From contig NZ_CP029639.1 in NCBI RefSeq assembly GCF_003268635.1, positions 1,995,501 to 2,059,500 on the forward strand: 64,000 nucleotides of DNA, read 5' to 3'. Source of the stretch: Paenibacillus sp. DCT19 (GTDB taxonomy: Bacteria > Bacillota > Bacilli > Paenibacillales > Paenibacillaceae). The notes under the pieces were generated by a model, which worked only from the letters and a program-made list of their open reading frames with translations, did not search any database and had not been told where the DNA came from. Below, piece after piece: positions 38,334 to 47,761 of this stretch (its first letter is position 1; each line of letters starts with the position of its first letter). The position numbers and the translations under genes were made by a program.

Positions 38334-38433
38334 GAAACGATTCGAAGAAATCGCTTCCAAGATAATTATGGGTTTTACAAGTCCATATATATTAAAGTTG
38401 ATCGAATTTGAAACGATTCGAGAGAATCGTTTC
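38334..38433. promoter_or_regulatory. Paired inverted repeats, LacI-type operator candidates
   Basis: GAAACGATTC-GAGA-GAATCGTTTC at 38410-38433 is a perfect inverted repeat. A second, imperfect copy begins with the identical GAAACGATTC at 38334 and continues GAA-GAAATCGCTTC. They lie 76 bases apart upstream of the esterase-importer operon. The 470-bp gap 38063-38533 otherwise holds no gene. Confidence 0.55.
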
Positions 38434-38533
38434 GATAACCCAGCACACTACAGGGGAATCTACGACATGCTGCATTCAAACACCGCTAACAGAGTAGAGT
38501 GAAGGCGGCAGTTGATAATGAAAGGGGTTACAA

Positions 38534-39298
38534 ATGGCGCATATCACGATCGAAACGGGATCACCCACATTATGTATGAATACGAGCATACATGTTGTAT
38601 CCAGCGACTCTGGAGAGACTTCAGGCGGTACGCTATATCTGCTACATGGGGCAGGCGATAATGCAAGTACATGGCAGCGTCTGACGACAATCGAAATGTA
38701 CGCTCAGCAGTATGGCTGTACCATCATTATGCCAGAAGCGAATCGAAGCTATTACACGGATATGGAATACGGCCTGAATTACTTCCACTACATCACTCAG
38801 GAGTTACCTGACTTATGCAAGCGTCAGCTTAATCTGAATTCCGATCCAGCGAAGACGTATGTTGCCGGTTTATCCATGGGTGGATACGGTGCACTGAAAT
38901 GTGCACTGACCTATCCGGAACGATATCGCAAAGTCGTTTCCTTATCGGGTGTGACGGATATTCAGAAACGTTTACAAGATCCTATGATGCCTCCAGGCAT
39001 GATCAAAGAAATGAAAGCGGTTTTTGGTGAACAGCTGACAGTGAAGCCTGATCAGGATCTATACACCTTGTCAGCCAACTTGTTGCAGCAGGGTGGAACC
39101 TTACCCCGTATTCTGAGTTGCTGTGGTGATCATGATCCATTTGTCGAGATGAATCGAGCATTTGCCGAGTACATGCAGGATACCGCTTTTGAATTTCGAT
39201 ATGTGGAGACACCAGGCACGCATGAATGGAGATTTTGGGAACAGCACCTAAGAACGATGTTTGATTTTCTGTATAACGACAAGACCAAAGTAGAGTGA
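38534..39298 (+). CDS. Alpha/beta-hydrolase esterase (esterase D / acetyl esterase type)
   Basis: Soluble carboxylesterase of the esterase D/CE1-like family (254 residues), without signal peptide. The nucleophile serine is in GLSMGGYGALK; the oxyanion segment is LLHGAGDNASTW and the C-terminal histidine is in GTHEWRFW. It is the first gene of an operon with a sugar importer and a GH3 glycosidase, so removal of acetyl or similar groups from imported oligosaccharides is a reasonable inference. GAAAGGGG precedes the ATG. Confidence 0.85.
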   Translation: MAHITIETGSPTLCMNTSIHVVSSDSGETSGGTLYLLHGAGDNASTWQRLTTIEMYAQQYGCTIIMPEANRSYYTDMEYGLNYFHYITQELPDLCKRQLNLNSDPAKTYVAGLSMGGYGALKCALTYPERYRKVVSLSGVTDIQKRLQDPMMPPGMIKEMKAVFGEQLTVKPDQDLYTLSANLLQQGGTLPRILSCCGDHDPFVEMNRAFAEYMQDTAFEFRYVETPGTHEWRFWEQHLRTMFDFLYNDKTKVE

Positions 39299-39308
39299 GG
39301 AGATGCAA

Positions 39309-40268
39309 ATGAAACCTGCAGCCGAAGGACCCAGCAAAAAGCTGAAGGGACACGTGAAAGGCAATTCGCTCTGGAGTGAAATCTGGAAGCACCGAATGAC
39401 ATATACCCTGCTGATACCGGGACTTGTCTGGTTGATCCTATTCGCCTACATGCCAATGGGAGGTCTATCTCTGGCATTCAAAGACTACAAGGCGAACCTG
39501 GGAATCTGGGGTAGTCCATGGAGTGGATTTGAGAATTTTAAATATGTTTTCCGTGACCCGACCTTTATTGATGCCGTGTGGCGCACGCTGTACATCAATA
39601 TTCTGAAACTGATCATCCAGTTCCCATTCCCGATCATTCTGGCGTTGTTGCTGAATGAATTGCGAATGCGCAGAGGGAAGAAATGGTTCCAAACCGTCCT
39701 TACCTTCCCACACTTCCTGTCCTGGATCATTGTATCGGGGGTAGTTATCAATGTGTTGGCATATGACGGACTGGTAAACAGTGCGCTTGGATTACTCGGA
39801 TTGCCAACGATTAACTTCTTAGGTTCCGAATCAAACTTTGTACCGATGCTGTTATTGACTGATATTTGGAAATCAAGTGGATGGGGCGCAATTATCTTCC
39901 TTGCCGCAATCTCCGGTATTGACCAGGATCAGTATGAATCAGCACAGATTGACGGAGCTTCTCGTATGCAGCAGATGTTCCGTATTACACTGCCTAACAT
40001 TCTTCCAACGATCACGGTTATGTTTATTCTGTCGGTTGGTGGGCTAATGTCTTCCGGTTTCGACCAGATCTTCAACTTAGCCAACGCCGCAACCAAAAAT
40101 GTATCAGAAGTACTCGATGTATACATCTATCGAATCACGTTCCAGTCTTCAACCGATTTCTCATTCTCGACAGCAGTCAGCCTATTCCGTTCCATCGTGA
40201 ACATGATTTTGTTGCTTCTCGCTGACCGATTTGCGAAATGGCTTGGCGGAGACGGATTGTTCCGATAA
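39309..40268 (+). CDS. Sugar ABC transporter permease, LplB family
   Basis: Inner-membrane permease of the CUT1 class (319 residues, six helices from LLIPGLVWLILFAYMPMGGL). The EAA loop is present around SAQIDGASRMQQMFRITLPN. It pairs with the next permease. The start at 39309 is spaced from GAGGAG; the ATG at 39303 abuts that site. No ATPase gene is in the operon, as is usual for such importers, which share an MsmX-type ATPase. Confidence 0.92.
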   Translation: MKPAAEGPSKKLKGHVKGNSLWSEIWKHRMTYTLLIPGLVWLILFAYMPMGGLSLAFKDYKANLGIWGSPWSGFENFKYVFRDPTFIDAVWRTLYINILKLIIQFPFPIILALLLNELRMRRGKKWFQTVLTFPHFLSWIIVSGVVINVLAYDGLVNSALGLLGLPTINFLGSESNFVPMLLLTDIWKSSGWGAIIFLAAISGIDQDQYESAQIDGASRMQQMFRITLPNILPTITVMFILSVGGLMSSGFDQIFNLANAATKNVSEVLDVYIYRITFQSSTDFSFSTAVSLFRSIVNMILLLLADRFAKWLGGDGLFR

Positions 40269-40285
40269 GAGAGGAGGAGTAACGA

Positions 40286-41188
40286 ATGAGTAAGAAAGCG
40301 AACAAGAAGCCGAGAATTGGCACTGAAAAAATGACCTTTCTCGATTACATCATATTTGCCATTCTACTTGTGCTTGCATTGATGATTCTAATTCCGTTCT
40401 GGAATGTCATCATGATCTCATTTGCAACACAAAAAGAGTACGCTGAAAATCCATTTCTGATGTTCCCGAAAGAGTTCACACTGGATTCGTACCGAGCATT
40501 ATTCGCTGATGGAAGTATCATTTCGGGGTACAAAAACACACTTATTTTGCTGGTCATTGGATTGCCGCTTAGCTTGTTCCTGACAACAAGTATGGCTTAC
40601 GGCTTGAGCCGTAACAATTTTCCATTCAAAAAGTTTCTGTTTTTCCTGGTGCTGTTCACCATGATCTTTAACGGTGGGATTGTACCACTGTATCTCATTA
40701 TGAAATCGTTGCATCTTACAGGCACGTTGTGGTCAGTGATCCTCGCGGGAAGCTTCAGTGCCTTCAATATGATCCTAATGATGAACTACTTCTATACCTT
40801 GCCAGAGTCCTTGATGGAGTCAGCGAGACTGGATGGAGCGGGTGAATGGAGAATCCTATTCTCTGTCGTTCTTCCACTGGCGACACCGATTATAGCGACC
40901 ATCACACTCTTCTATGGTGTAGCTTACTGGAACAGTTGGTATGATGCGATGATCTTCCTTCGAAAAGCCGATCAGTTACCTTTGCAGAATGTGCTCAGGA
41001 CGATCATTGTTACGTCTCAGACGAATGCATCCAATGCATCTAGTGTCGATGCAACCCAAGTGAGCAACTTCTCTATGGGAATGAAGATGGCGGCTGTATT
41101 TGTAACGATGGTTCCGATTATGTGTTTCTTCCCAATGCTGCAAAAGCACTTTGCCAAAGGGGTATTAACAGGGGCAATCAAAACCTGA
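40286..41188 (+). CDS. Sugar ABC transporter permease, LplC/YtcP family
   Basis: Second CUT1 permease (300 residues, six helices). The EAA loop is in MESARLDGAGEWRILFSVVL, and the C-terminus LQKHFAKGVLTGAIK is typical of the LplC/YtcP branch. GAGAGGAGG lies upstream of the ATG, 17 bases after the first permease. Confidence 0.93.
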   Translation: MSKKANKKPRIGTEKMTFLDYIIFAILLVLALMILIPFWNVIMISFATQKEYAENPFLMFPKEFTLDSYRALFADGSIISGYKNTLILLVIGLPLSLFLTTSMAYGLSRNNFPFKKFLFFLVLFTMIFNGGIVPLYLIMKSLHLTGTLWSVILAGSFSAFNMILMMNYFYTLPESLMESARLDGAGEWRILFSVVLPLATPIIATITLFYGVAYWNSWYDAMIFLRKADQLPLQNVLRTIIVTSQTNASNASSVDATQVSNFSMGMKMAAVFVTMVPIMCFFPMLQKHFAKGVLTGAIKT

Positions 41189-41191
41189 TTA

Positions 41192-41283
41192 TACGTATAG
41201 AAGTCATTCAAAAAAACGCTTTTGATTACGCAAGATGCCTGTTGGTATCAGCAGCATCGAACGTCCTTTTTGGACACCAGTAG
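41192..41283 (+). repeat. Dispersed TIR-type element, shortened copy inside the operon
   Basis: TATAGAAGTCATTCAAAAAA and CGCTTTTGATTACG then GATGCC match the left end of the copy at 26100; AGCATCGAA and CCTTTTTGGACACC match its middle and right end with changes. It lies between the permease and binding-protein genes, where a stem could favour separate expression of the binding protein. Confidence 0.65.
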
Positions 41284-41318
41284 GCTTGGAAATTCAACTA
41301 CAAACATGGGGTAAGAGC

Positions 41319-42914
41319 ATGAACACGAACAAAAAGTTGTCAGTTAGATCGATCTTTGCTATCACACTTTGTTTATTGATGCTGGTGGTGACGGCTTGTT
41401 CTAATGGTGGCTCAGAAGGCAGTAACGAAAAGGACGCTGATGGCAATTACAAAGATAACCTGACCATCTCTGTAGCGAACCTGACGGAAATTAAAAACGG
41501 AAATTTGGATAATGACTTCCATAAGTTCTGGACAGACAAATTCAACGTAACTTGGGACTACAACTATATCGATTGGGATTCATGGGGTGAGAAGCTTCGT
41601 CTGTGGATCAACTCCGGTGACTTGCCGGATGTATCGGTATGGAACTACGTTCACGGGGATGCGCTGAATAACATTGATCAAGGTTTGTTCTACAAATTCC
41701 CGGATGACTGGAAAGAGCGCTGGCCTAATGTTGCTGCAGCTTATAACTTGACAGGGCTTGGTGATAAATTGGAGGAGCTGACAGGTGGAACGTATCTCTT
41801 GCCTAGACCGATTTATTATGAGAACAAACCTGCTGATCCACTAACAAACCAAATCGGTGTTATTGCTCTTCGTAAGGACTGGGCAGAAGCGGTTGGTTTC
41901 GAATTGAAGGATGCGTATACCACATCTGAATTGAATGAATATGCTGCACTTGTAAAAGAGAAAGATCCAGGCAAAGTGGGGAACAAACTTGTACCCCTGT
42001 CCTATAACGCCGCTGATGCGATGACAAACATCATTATGCCAAACAGCGTGCATGCGATCACAGATTCTCCGTTCTTCAAAGGTGAAGACGGTCAGTTCCA
42101 CTGGGGACCAGCAGAGCCTGAAACACTTACAGGGCTAAAATTGATGCAACAAGCATACAAAGATGGATTGCTTAACCCTGAGTTCTACACATGGAAGAAC
42201 AATGAAGGTCAGAACAACTTTAAAGTAACAGGTACAGCAGCAGTAACCAGTCTGGGTGGACTTGCTTCATACAGACAAGGTCTGGATTCGGATATTCGCA
42301 AAAATCTAGGTGTAGATAGTGATGAGATGGTTCACACGGCAATCGTTCTTGGTGACGACGGTAAATATCGTAACCTGGAGCAAGCCAACTTCTGGTCCGC
42401 ATTGATCTTCAATCCGGAGATTAGTGACGAGAAGTTTGAACGTATCATGGATCTGATTGACTATTCCGCAACCAAAGAAGGACAATTGCTCATCAACATG
42501 GGCTTTGAAGGAACCGATTGGAAGTACGATGAGAACAATGAATTGGTGAGCTTACTGCCAGAAGGAACGGTTCTGGAAGATAAGTACCCAGCTCGTTTCG
42601 AAGGATTGTATCTGCTCGGTGACGATTTCAGTGTAGTCAACCCTGCGATCAAAAAGGATTACCGCGATCGTGCTGTGAAACTGTTCGAGGAAAAAGCAAA
42701 ACTCGGAACAGAGGGCCAATCGCTGGCAACATACGACTGGGATGTCAACCTATACGACTCCAAAGCGAAAAGTCAGGCTTCATTCGATTACCAGAACGAA
42801 TATGCAAACCTGATTCTCAAAAGTGGAGATCTGGAGGCTAACTGGAAAGAATGGGTGAACAGTAAAATGTCTCTGGTTCAACCTTACCTGGATGAGCTGA
42901 ACGAACAATTTTAA
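41319..42914 (+). CDS. Extracellular sugar-binding lipoprotein (LplA-type)
   Basis: ABC transporter substrate-binding protein (531 residues). The signal peptide ends in a lipobox, MLVVTACSNGG, so it is lipid-anchored outside the membrane. The length, well above usual binding proteins, fits the LplA/YtcQ branch that pairs with LplBC permeases. The ligand is likely an oligosaccharide, judged from the GH3 gene downstream. The start is ATG 41319 with a modest GGGGTAAG upstream; the open frame upstream runs through the repeat copy and is not coding. Confidence 0.92.
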   Translation: MNTNKKLSVRSIFAITLCLLMLVVTACSNGGSEGSNEKDADGNYKDNLTISVANLTEIKNGNLDNDFHKFWTDKFNVTWDYNYIDWDSWGEKLRLWINSGDLPDVSVWNYVHGDALNNIDQGLFYKFPDDWKERWPNVAAAYNLTGLGDKLEELTGGTYLLPRPIYYENKPADPLTNQIGVIALRKDWAEAVGFELKDAYTTSELNEYAALVKEKDPGKVGNKLVPLSYNAADAMTNIIMPNSVHAITDSPFFKGEDGQFHWGPAEPETLTGLKLMQQAYKDGLLNPEFYTWKNNEGQNNFKVTGTAAVTSLGGLASYRQGLDSDIRKNLGVDSDEMVHTAIVLGDDGKYRNLEQANFWSALIFNPEISDEKFERIMDLIDYSATKEGQLLINMGFEGTDWKYDENNELVSLLPEGTVLEDKYPARFEGLYLLGDDFSVVNPAIKKDYRDRAVKLFEEKAKLGTEGQSLATYDWDVNLYDSKAKSQASFDYQNEYANLILKSGDLEANWKEWVNSKMSLVQPYLDELNEQF

Positions 42915-42969
42915 GTGAAGATTCAGGAAGTAGATGGGACATGGTGGAAGTAACCTGTCTCATCCACCC

Positions 42970-43007
42970 GAACCCGGTGCGTAGTTAAATATGCAGCCGG
43001 GTTCTTC
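42970..43007 (+). terminator. Hairpin after the binding-protein gene
   Basis: GAACCCGG and CCGGGTTC form the stem, followed by TTCAATTC. The T run is poor, so it may be partial, letting some transcription into the GH3 gene. Confidence 0.55.
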
Positions 43008-43032
43008 AATTCAATGAGGTGTGGAGGAATAC

Positions 43033-45201
43033 ATGATGAATAATGAGCAATTGATTGATCTGGTGGGGCAGATGACTTTGGAGGAAAAGACAGCCCAGCT
43101 GCTCCAATTAACTTCTAACTTTTATGAAGGGACGGATACGCAGGGGCAGATTACAGGGCCGATGGAAGAGATGGGTATCACCAAACAGTCTGTGGAGGCC
43201 AGCGGCTCCATTCTAGGTTTGTCCGGTGCTCAGGCGATTATTGATGTGCAGCAAGCTTATATGGAAAAAAGCCGACTTGGTATCCCACTTTTGTTCATGG
43301 CAGATGTTGTGCATGGTTTCAAAACCATTTTCCCCATCCCGCTGGCAATTGGCTGTTCATGGGATACCCAGTTAGCGGAGAAATCTGCTGAGATTGCAGC
43401 ACGTGAATCCGCAGTCTCTGGTTTACACGTTACGTTTGCCCCTATGGTGGATTTGGTTCGTGATCCTCGCTGGGGTCGTGTCATGGAAACAACAGGAGAA
43501 GATCCTTATCTGAACAGCTTGTTCGCGGCGGCCTTTGTTCGTGGATATCAGGGGGACAATCTGAAGGAGGAGACAGACCGTCTTGCGGCTTGTGTAAAAC
43601 ACTTTGCTGCATATGGTGCAGCAGAGGGTGGTCGGGATTACAACACGGTAGATATGTCAGAGCGCAATCTGCGGGAGTATTATTTACCTGCTTATAAAGC
43701 TGCGCTTGATGCGGGTGTAGAGATGGTCATGGCGTCATTCAATACAGTGGACGGTATCCCAGCTAGTGGTAATGAGAAGCTTATGCGTAACATTTTGCGT
43801 GAGGAATGGGGATTCGAAGGGGTGCTTATCTCGGATTGGGCTTCCATTCGTGAGATGATTGCCCACGGGGCAGCGGAGGATGATCGTGAAGCTGCATATC
43901 GTGCCATCCGCGCTGGCGTGGATATCGAAATGATGACACCGTGCTATGTTCACCATCTACCTGCGTTGATTGCAAGTGGTGAAGTGAACGAGAAGCTTGT
44001 GGATGAAGCGGTACTTCGTATATTGCAGCTCAAAGAAAAATTAGGCTTGTTCGATAATCCGATCCGTGCAGCTAATCCAGAACGTGAGCGGGAGATCGTG
44101 TTCTCGAAGGAACACCGTCAGGTGTCCTATGAGCTGGCTACCAAGTCTGCAGTGCTGCTGAAAAATGTGAACAACGTTCTTCCGCTGAATCCGCAAGCAC
44201 ATGTTGCTCTGATTGGACCATTTGCCGAGAGTGAGGATATTCTGGGATGGTGGTCATGTGAAGGCGTAAAAGCAGATGCAGTTAAGCTGGGAAGCACATT
44301 GCAGAAACGTCTTGGCACAGATCAAGTTCATCTGGCTCAAGGCAGTGGTGTGCACACGATTACATCTGAGCAGATTGCGGAAGCGCTTGAAGTTGCAAGC
44401 AAGGCAGATCTGATTGTGCTTGCGCTGGGTGAAGATTCAGAGATGAGTGGTGAGGGTGGATCACGCACCGATATTCGTTTGCCAGCAGCACAATTAGAGC
44501 TCATTAAGCATTTGAAAACAACAGGTAAACCGTTGGCGAGTGTCATCTTCAATGGTCGCCCACTTGATCTGCATGGTGTATGGGGAGAATCGGATGCTGT
44601 GCTTGAAGCATGGTTCCCGGGTAGTGAAGGCGGGGCAGCAATAGCTGATGTCCTGACAGGCGTGGTGAACCCTTCTGGTCGCTTGACGATGTCCTTCCCT
44701 CAATCGGTAGGTCAAGTTCCTGTGTACTACAATCATTTTAATACCGGCCGCCCATTGAATCCGGAGAAGACTGAAGAGCGCTATGTTTCCAAATATATTG
44801 ATAGCCCGAATGACCCATTGTTGCCGTTTGGTTACGGTCTATCTTATACCACGTTCGAGTATGGTTCACTTGATATCTCAAGCCAAGAGTTGAGCAATGA
44901 GCTTCCCCTGACTATTAAGGTAAAGGTAACAAACACTGGAGAACGTACAGGTGTGGAGACGGTTCAGTTATATGTGCGGGATGTAACTGGTGAAGTAGTG
45001 CGACCGATGCGAGAGTTAAAAGATTACGTCAAGCTGGAGCTGGCTCCAGGTGAAACGGGCACAGCAACATTTACGCTAAATGAAGCCCAGCTTCGCTATC
45101 ACCACTCGGATCTGAGTTATCGCAGTGACAAAGGTGCATTCAACGTCTATGTAGGGCCAAATAGCCGCGATACTCAAGAGGGTAGCTTCAAATTAGTGTA
45201 G
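43033..45201 (+). CDS. Glycoside hydrolase family 3 (beta-glucosidase/beta-xylosidase)
   Basis: GH3 enzyme of 722 residues without a signal peptide, so cytoplasmic. It has an N-terminal barrel with the nucleophile D268 in LISDWAS and the substrate-binding KHFAAYGAAEGGRDY. An alpha/beta sandwich follows with EDSEMSGEGGSR, the probable acid/base region. A C-terminal fibronectin type III-like domain begins near KVTNTGERTGVETVQLYV. It probably cleaves imported beta-linked oligosaccharides; glucosidase and xylosidase cannot be told apart from sequence. GGAGG lies just before ATG 43033/43036. Confidence 0.92.
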   Translation: MMNNEQLIDLVGQMTLEEKTAQLLQLTSNFYEGTDTQGQITGPMEEMGITKQSVEASGSILGLSGAQAIIDVQQAYMEKSRLGIPLLFMADVVHGFKTIFPIPLAIGCSWDTQLAEKSAEIAARESAVSGLHVTFAPMVDLVRDPRWGRVMETTGEDPYLNSLFAAAFVRGYQGDNLKEETDRLAACVKHFAAYGAAEGGRDYNTVDMSERNLREYYLPAYKAALDAGVEMVMASFNTVDGIPASGNEKLMRNILREEWGFEGVLISDWASIREMIAHGAAEDDREAAYRAIRAGVDIEMMTPCYVHHLPALIASGEVNEKLVDEAVLRILQLKEKLGLFDNPIRAANPEREREIVFSKEHRQVSYELATKSAVLLKNVNNVLPLNPQAHVALIGPFAESEDILGWWSCEGVKADAVKLGSTLQKRLGTDQVHLAQGSGVHTITSEQIAEALEVASKADLIVLALGEDSEMSGEGGSRTDIRLPAAQLELIKHLKTTGKPLASVIFNGRPLDLHGVWGESDAVLEAWFPGSEGGAAIADVLTGVVNPSGRLTMSFPQSVGQVPVYYNHFNTGRPLNPEKTEERYVSKYIDSPNDPLLPFGYGLSYTTFEYGSLDISSQELSNELPLTIKVKVTNTGERTGVETVQLYVRDVTGEVVRPMRELKDYVKLELAPGETGTATFTLNEAQLRYHHSDLSYRSDKGAFNVYVGPNSRDTQEGSFKLV

Positions 45202-45210
45202 TCCGTTAGA

Positions 45211-45245
45211 GTTTAAGCGAGGCTACTGAAAGGTCTCGCTTAAAC
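45211..45245. other. Perfect 11-base inverted repeat between the GH3 and LacI genes
   Basis: GTTTAAGCGAG and CTCGCTTAAAC flank a 13-base loop. No T run follows, so it is not a classical terminator; it might act with a factor or be an operator. Confidence 0.5.
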
Positions 45246-45335
45246 AAAACGTCATTTTGAATATTTAAAGCACATAGAAGACGTCGGGTTCTCTGATCTG
45301 GGGAGCCTGATCCATATAACAGGGGAGCGAAGAAT

Positions 45336-46352
45336 GTGGTCAGTATTAAGGATATCGCCAAGAAGGCGGGGGTTTCGATCTCCACCGTGTCGTATGCACT
45401 GAATGGTAGCAACAAAGTGACAGATGAAACAAGCTCCAAGATTTTGGCCATCGCCAAAGAGCTGAACTATGTTCCTAATGCTGCTGCAAGGACGTTGAAG
45501 AAGAGGGAATCCAAAATTGTAGGCGTATTTCTGACCGATTTTAGCGGAGATGTCTATGGAGACTTGCTCACTGGCATGAAGGCGGTCTGTAATGCACAAG
45601 GGTATGACTTAATTGTATGCAGTGGTAAAGAGTCTCACCGGATGCTTCCGGAACGAATGATCGATGGAGCCATCATACTGGATCACACGTTTGCCAGTGA
45701 AGAATTGCTACAGTATGCTGATCGTGGACACAAAATCGTTGTGCTTGACCGGGAATTAGATCATCCGAACATCAATCAGGTTTTGCTGGATAATAAGGCT
45801 GGAGCAACGCTTGCAATGGAGCATCTCATTGAACAAGGGTTTACGAAAATCTATGTGGTGACAGGTCCAGAAGGCTCTTTCGACTCAGTACAGCGTATGA
45901 AGGCGGTAAGGCAGGTTACAGAGCGTGAACCCAACGTAGAGTGGATGGAGATTACGGGAGATTTCGAGAAAAGTGGCGGAGAAATGGCTGCCAATCAGAT
46001 CATTCAAGAATTTACGAGCCCTGTTGGCGTATTCTGCTTGAACGATGAGATGGCGATTGGGTTATGCAACCAGATTGCCAGCAGTGAACTACAGGTTGGA
46101 CAAGACGTTCACGTCATTGGATTTGATAATATTGAACTCAGCAGTTACGTTAGTCCAAGGCTCGTCACGATTGATTATTCCAAACGAAAATGGGGTTCAT
46201 TGGCGGCAGAGCAATTAATCAAACTTATGGCGGGAGAACCAGTAGAACATGAACGAATCTACGTGCAACTCGTAGGAGGGGACTCTGTTCGCTGTCAGAT
46301 TGAACATACACCTGTTATAACTGTAGGAAACAATTCGGCGGCGCGCTATTGA
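45336..46352 (+). CDS. LacI-family transcriptional regulator
   Basis: DNA-binding repressor (338 residues). The N-terminal helix-turn-helix and hinge read IKDIAKKAGVSISTVSYALN and NYVPNAAARTLKK; the sugar-sensing domain ends around IGFDNIELSSYVSPRLVTID. The start is GTG 45336 with AGGGGAG upstream. As the last gene of the sugar locus it is the natural candidate to bind the GAAACG palindromes at 38110-38433. Confidence 0.92.
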   Translation: MVSIKDIAKKAGVSISTVSYALNGSNKVTDETSSKILAIAKELNYVPNAAARTLKKRESKIVGVFLTDFSGDVYGDLLTGMKAVCNAQGYDLIVCSGKESHRMLPERMIDGAIILDHTFASEELLQYADRGHKIVVLDRELDHPNINQVLLDNKAGATLAMEHLIEQGFTKIYVVTGPEGSFDSVQRMKAVRQVTEREPNVEWMEITGDFEKSGGEMAANQIIQEFTSPVGVFCLNDEMAIGLCNQIASSELQVGQDVHVIGFDNIELSSYVSPRLVTIDYSKRKWGSLAAEQLIKLMAGEPVEHERIYVQLVGGDSVRCQIEHTPVITVGNNSAARY

Positions 46353-46401
46353 TGATGCAGTCTCATTGTAGCGATGATGCAATTCTTCGTGCACAAAGTA
46401 T

Positions 46402-46452
46402 AAGAGACAAGAATTAGAAGAATGACTACATTCTTTATAATCCTTGTCTCTT
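46402..46452 (+). terminator. Hairpin after the LacI gene
   Basis: AAGAGACAAG and CTTGTCTCTT form a ten-base stem with a long loop, followed by GTTGTG. The T-poor tail makes it a weak terminator candidate. Confidence 0.5.
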
Positions 46453-46483
46453 GTTGTGTCGTCTACAATCTCTATAGGCAAAG

Positions 46484-46511
46484 AAAAAAGCCTCTTCCGC
46501 GAAGAGGCTTG
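46484..46511 (-). terminator. Terminator of the 34-residue membrane protein gene
   Basis: On the minus strand AAGCCTCTTCGCGGAAGAGG is followed by CTTTTTTC, a compact strong stem with a T run, starting about five bases after the stop. Confidence 0.82.
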
Positions 46512-46515
46512 GCCA

Positions 46516-46620
46516 TCAGAGACCTTTCGTTTTGTCATTGTTGTAGGATGCAGTCAGGATGCCTGTCATATACAAAGCGAGTACGATTGCGATAATCCAG
46601 AATGTCAATGAGAACGACAT
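46516..46620 (-). CDS. Small single-pass membrane protein (34 residues)
   Basis: A very short gene on the minus strand. The product begins MSFSLTFWIIAIVLALYMTG and ends NNDKTKGL: one membrane helix with a short charged tail. AGGAGGTGG lies seven bases before the ATG and a strong terminator follows the stop, so it looks like a complete independent unit. I do not recognise the family. Small subunits of oxidases or transporters have similar shapes, but nothing nearby points to a partner. Confidence 0.7.
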   Translation of the reverse strand: MSFSLTFWIIAIVLALYMTGILTASYNNDKTKGL

Positions 46621-46696
46621 ATACTTGCCACCTCCTGCACAATCTCAATTTCTTCTATTATAACCAATATGGGAAGAAAAGGAATGCCTATACAGT

Positions 46697-47761
46697 TTAT
46701 TTATAAAATAAAAAGTGAGTAGGTACAGGTCTGAGATTTCCATCTGATGGATTGTTGACCACCCGATTGTTCAGAACCAGTGACGAAGATCCGCCTCCGT
46801 CCAGATTATAAGCGTCAACGACGCCAAGCTTGTACAGTCGGCCTTGTAGCTCTTCTAAGGTTGCCCCGGAGCTGCCTTTCTCGTTATAACCATCCACTAC
46901 GATAATCAATAGCTGATCATCCTTATAATTGCCGATGACCGTACGTGGAGCCCGCTTAGGAGATACCTTCCACTTGGCGGGTATAGGCGTTTTACGACCA
47001 TTTTGAAGCAATACAGGCACAAACGTAGCTCCAAATTGTGGTTGCAGGCGATCTAGGGAGCCTTTGTCAAAAAACTTGCCACCGACGAGCTTACCTGCAT
47101 CGTTCAGTCCTACAAAAAATAAATCTTTAAAACTAGCTTGAAACCCATTTACGTACTTTCCGTCCATGACGGTTGTACTGAGAGGATAACGTTTGCCTCC
47201 GCTATCAGCGAAGCCGCCCGCATTAATTCCAGCAATAGCTCCATTACGTTTGACGGCCTGCATAGTCGTCTCTGACCTTCCAGCTTCACTACTGAGAGCC
47301 ATCTGCATCGCTGTAGGGTCCTTAAGCTTGATTTTCATTGCATAGCCCTTATAGGTGCCTGGATTAACACGGTACATCTCAATTGTAAGACGGTCACTGT
47401 TAATTCGTTCAAATGGAACGCCTAGTTTAGACGAGATCCGTTGATTGTAGATCGCTTCTGGGCGAGTGGCTTGTGCCGTCGCCTTTTGCACGAGAGCTGA
47501 CATTGTACTTGTTGTTTGATTGTATAATTGCGTTGTCTTTTTAATAGAAGAAGATGTTTGAACAGCAGCTTCTTCAGCCCCTGAGAGATTCTGACGAATC
47601 GCCTGGGTTTGAGGCGTGATTGTCTCTTCAGGCAGCGATAGATCCATTAGACTAGCCGGTTCAAGCGAAGGACGGAACAGCAGCAGACAGAGCATAAGTC
47701 CAACAAATGGAGCGAGTGCAAGCATAAAAAAACGATTAACCTGTTTAACGGGTGTAATCAT
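46697..47761 (-). CDS. Phosphodiester glycosidase family protein, membrane-anchored
   Basis: A 354-residue protein with one N-terminal membrane helix (FFMLALAPFVGLMLCLLLF), a coiled or extended linker and a C-terminal NAGPA-type phosphodiester glycosidase domain. Domain landmarks are AIAGINAGGFADSGG and AYNLDGGGSSSLVL. It is a distant paralogue of the protein at 1947-3061, with the active domain outside the cell. The substrate is unknown; wall teichoic acid or exopolysaccharide phosphodiesters are possible. The start overlaps the stop of the upstream gene by four bases, so the two are translationally coupled. Confidence 0.87.
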   Translation of the reverse strand: MITPVKQVNRFFMLALAPFVGLMLCLLLFRPSLEPASLMDLSLPEETITPQTQAIRQNLSGAEEAAVQTSSSIKKTTQLYNQTTSTMSALVQKATAQATRPEAIYNQRISSKLGVPFERINSDRLTIEMYRVNPGTYKGYAMKIKLKDPTAMQMALSSEAGRSETTMQAVKRNGAIAGINAGGFADSGGKRYPLSTTVMDGKYVNGFQASFKDLFFVGLNDAGKLVGGKFFDKGSLDRLQPQFGATFVPVLLQNGRKTPIPAKWKVSPKRAPRTVIGNYKDDQLLIIVVDGYNEKGSSGATLEELQGRLYKLGVVDAYNLDGGGSSSLVLNNRVVNNPSDGNLRPVPTHFLFYK

